A DNA stretch of 6,654 nt from Chloroflexota bacterium (lineage in GTDB: Bacteria > Chloroflexota > Anaerolineae > Caldilineales > Caldilineaceae), in NCBI GenBank assembly GCA_016199425.1, contig JACQGT010000073.1:1-6654 (forward strand). Direction: 5' to 3'. Below the pieces are notes generated by a model. It ran no database searches and was not told the origin of the DNA. It saw only the letters and a program-made list of their open reading frames with translations. Every line of letters begins with the position of its first letter. Position 1 is the first letter of the stretch. This document shows positions 4,687-6,654 of the stretch, one piece after another. A program made the translations under genes and the position numbers.

Positions 4687-6653
4687 CAAGGCTGGGCGTT
4701 GGGCAGGATACGAAGACGGGCCACTTGGACAAAATCATCGCCATTGGGCAGGCGCAGACGGGGCAGGCCGCTGCGGTTGGCGTCGTAGACCGCAACGATC
4801 AGCCGGTACTCCCCTGGCTGCTCCGGCGCGGCCAACTTTATTATCTGGGAAATCACTTCCGTAGGCAACCAGGCGGAAGAGCCCCGGGGCAGCCGCTCGT
4901 CCCATTGCCCGGCGGGGCGACCGTCCCCGTCCAGCCACTGGACGCTCATCGTGTAGTCGGTCCGGGCGGGTACCCTATGGGTGCCGTTCGATTGCCAGAC
5001 AAATGTCAGGGGCAGAACGACACCGGGCGCGATCTGTTCGGGGAGTTCCGTCTCTGTCAGACCGGTCAAAACGATCTGTTCGCCAAAGTTTGCCGATAGC
5101 ACCGGTTCGAGGGCGGGCAATTCAAAGCTGCGGCTGGCGGGGTGGATCGTCACTGGCAGCTCCACCGGGCGGGTGGGCAGGGTGTCGGCGCTCAGTTCCA
5201 GCCAATAGTCACCCGGCGGCAGCTCCACAGGCACGGGAATCTGATGCACCGTGCGCACGGGCTGGGCCGCGGCCAGGGCGAGAGCGACGGCCACCCGCTC
5301 TCCGCCCCACTGCACGGCCCGTGAGCGTTCGTTCCAATGAACCACCAGCCCCTCTACCGACCGGGGCGTTTCTGAAAACCAGAGAATTTGCAGAAGAATC
5401 GGCTCACCCACCTGCGCGCTGCTGTTGACGAGGATAGGCCGCACAAAAAGGCCGTCCACAATCGGATGCCAGCTTGTCGGCTGCTCATCTGCGGGCAGAG
5501 GAATGGGCTGGGGCTGGGCAATCTCGACAGTCGCCCGCTTGCCCAACCGTTCGCCCTTCTCGCCGAGCAGATCGAAGCCTGCCGAGTCACCGGCGGGGTC
5601 ATAAACGCCCAGGCGCAGTTGATAGTTCCCCGCGGGCGCGCCCGCGCCGATCCACTCGGCCACGGGGATGCGCCCGGCCACAATCTGCCCGATCTGCCAG
5701 CGAAAGGTGGGGAAATCGTAGGCGGAGAGACGCCGGTCGCCTATGCGCGAGTAGAGAAGCCCCTCTGCTGTGCGCGTCTCCCCGGTCAGGTGCAGATCGG
5801 GCAAGGGTTGGGGTGGGTGGGTGAGCCGCCAGAAAAGCAGCAGATCGCCCTGCTTCTCGATGGAATAGCCCAGCAACTCGACAGTATCGCCGAAATTGGC
5901 CTGGAATGGCTGCTGGATGGGGGGCGCGTTGCTGATGGTCCGGGCGTCCAGGTTGATGAAACGGCGCAGACGCAGCCCCCAGAATTGGGCGTCAGTGGGC
6001 TGCTCGTCTCCCGCCCGCTCCAATTGCAGACCGGCTGCATCCGCGGGGTCGATGACTTCCTCCTGCCAATCTACCAACCAGACCCCACTTTTGCCCAGCA
6101 GGGCGGGCCGCAAAATCTGCGCGCTGCTGTCCAGGTCCACTACCGCGTTCACGTCCAGAATCTCAATCTCCGGTAGACGCACCGGTTCGATCTCTGGCGC
6201 GTAGTAGCGCCAGATGGGCCAGGCGTGGCCGCTGACCAGCACGACCGGGTTGTTTGCGTCCACATGCCCGCGCAGATAGCCGACTACTTCCCGCCACTGG
6301 TCTTTGGTAAAGGCGGTGTCTGTGAACCAATTGCGATCCGCATGAATAAACCCGGCCAGCAGCAGCCCTATCCCTACCAGACCGGCCAGGATACCCCCTC
6401 CCAGCCTCCCCCACTGTGGGGGAGGAGTCGATTCAGTTCCCTCCCCAGAATGGGGAGGGTTAGGGTGGGGTTCAGCCACGCTACCCCCTCCCAGCCTCCC
6501 CCACAGTGGGGGAGAAGTCGATTCAGTTCCCTCCCCAGAATGGGGAGGGTTAGGGTGGGGTTCAGCCACGCCACCCCCTCCCAACCTCCCCCACAGTGGG
6601 GGAGGAGTCGATTCAGTCCCCTCCCCAGAATGGGGAGGGTTAGGGTGGGGTTC
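4686..6653 (-). CDS. C-terminal part of a membrane glycosyltransferase-like protein, N-terminus outside window
   Basis: The frame is open from the right window edge to TGA 4686. Counted from TTG 6584 (not a credible start), residues 1-63 are translated 90-bp repeats, and 64-80 (ILAGLVGIGLLLAGFIH region) form one transmembrane helix. Residues 90-220 (KDQWREVVGYL, VVLVSGHAWPIWRYYAP) look like the segment after the last membrane helix of multi-spanning GT-C/GT39-type transferases. Three extracytoplasmic beta domains follow. Domain one has FGDTVELLGY (231-240), PAGNYQLRLGVYDPAG (317-332); domain two about 374-482 has PPGDYWLEL; domain three has FGEQIVLTGL (500-509) and PGEYRLIVAVYD (590-601). Such FGD-ELLGY...PPG-Y-L modules follow membrane transferases in Chloroflexota as I recall. 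The upstream catalytic half is not visible, so the gene may be whole with a repeat insertion, or truncated. The transferase role is inferred. Confidence 0.7.
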   Translation of the reverse strand, partial: EPHPNPPHSGEGTESTPPPLWGRLGGGGVAEPHPNPPHSGEGTESTSPPLWGRLGGGSVAEPHPNPPHSGEGTESTPPPQWGRLGGGILAGLVGIGLLLAGFIHADRNWFTDTAFTKDQWREVVGYLRGHVDANNPVVLVSGHAWPIWRYYAPEIEPVRLPEIEILDVNAVVDLDSSAQILRPALLGKSGVWLVDWQEEVIDPADAAGLQLERAGDEQPTDAQFWGLRLRRFINLDARTISNAPPIQQPFQANFGDTVELLGYSIEKQGDLLLFWRLTHPPQPLPDLHLTGETRTAEGLLYSRIGDRRLSAYDFPTFRWQIGQIVAGRIPVAEWIGAGAPAGNYQLRLGVYDPAGDSAGFDLLGEKGERLGKRATVEIAQPQPIPLPADEQPTSWHPIVDGLFVRPILVNSSAQVGEPILLQILWFSETPRSVEGLVVHWNERSRAVQWGGERVAVALALAAAQPVRTVHQIPVPVELPPGDYWLELSADTLPTRPVELPVTIHPASRSFELPALEPVLSANFGEQIVLTGLTETELPEQIAPGVVLPLTFVWQSNGTHRVPARTDYTMSVQWLDGDGRPAGQWDERLPRGSSAWLPTEVISQIIKLAAPEQPGEYRLIVAVYDANRSGLPRLRLPNGDDFVQVARLRILPNAQP

Positions 6654-6654
6654 A
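6391..6654. repeat. 90-bp palindrome-containing tandem repeat, almost three copies
   Basis: Units are 6391-6480, 6481-6570 and 6571-6654 (84 of 90 bp, cut by the window). They differ at only a few positions each. Every unit holds two hairpins: CCTCCCCCAC with GTGGGGGAGG, 21 bp including the centre, and CCCTCCCC with GGGGAGGG around a 5-nt loop. The GC-rich arms are joined by AGTCGATTCAGT and TTAGGGTGGGGTTCA. Because 90 is divisible by three, the units add 30 residues each (VAEPHPNPPHSGEGT and then a short TEST..WGRLGGG stretch) to the membrane protein frame. A second minus-strand frame is also free of stops. Confidence 0.92.

Noticed and set aside
5388..6176. Plus-strand open frame of 262 codons
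   Set aside because: It is the antisense shadow of the beta-domain region of the membrane protein; no recognisable motifs.
6391..6654. CRISPR array
   Set aside because: The repeated unit is 90 bp with no unique spacers; adjacent copies are nearly identical along their full length.

Overview
The window is GC-rich and bacterial, with densely packed protein genes on both strands and strikingly repeat-laden intergenic DNA. The repeated FGD-ELLGY beta-domains, FlgD-like Ig modules on a lipoprotein, and a Gfo/Idh/MocA oxidoreductase near a DegT-type aminotransferase remind me most of Chloroflexota (Anaerolineae/Caldilineae-like). That placement is an impression from gene style, not a search result. 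One physiological point is firm: the organism appears to decode UGA as selenocysteine.

Left part (1-999, minus strand): selD, encoding selenide, water dikinase, cut by the left window edge. It reads as one frame of 333 codons with a single in-frame TGA at codon 17, exactly the catalytic Cys/Sec position of the family. A stem-loop with a GGUC apical loop lies just downstream, as expected for a bacterial SECIS. A conventional gene caller would truncate or lose this gene. Between selD and the next gene (1000-1588) there is no convincing protein gene. That gap holds a nested inverted repeat in the selD leader, an AT-rich stretch with five GTGCA motifs, a possible structured RNA followed by a 12-bp terminator-like hairpin, and a near-consensus sigma-70 promoter facing right.

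Centre: a complete Gfo/Idh/MocA oxidoreductase on the plus strand (1589-2749) with its own promoter and ribosome binding site. It converges with a minus-strand lipoprotein gene (2828-4144) carrying two FlgD-like Ig modules. A perfect 19-bp hairpin made of TTGATTGG units sits between them and probably terminates both.

Right part (minus strand): the C-terminal portion of a membrane glycosyltransferase-like protein (4686 to beyond the window) runs into a DegT/DnrJ/EryC1-type aminotransferase remnant that has lost its whole catalytic middle. The two are 11 nt apart and look translationally coupled. Between the remnant and the lipoprotein gene lie short degenerate repeats with a 10-bp period. At the far right a 90-bp palindrome-containing unit is repeated almost three times, in frame with the membrane protein, immediately before a transmembrane helix.

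Taken together: a selenium-metabolism gene next to a cell-envelope or sugar-modification neighbourhood that shows repeat invasion and gene decay. I found no phage, CRISPR, transposase or tRNA genes.
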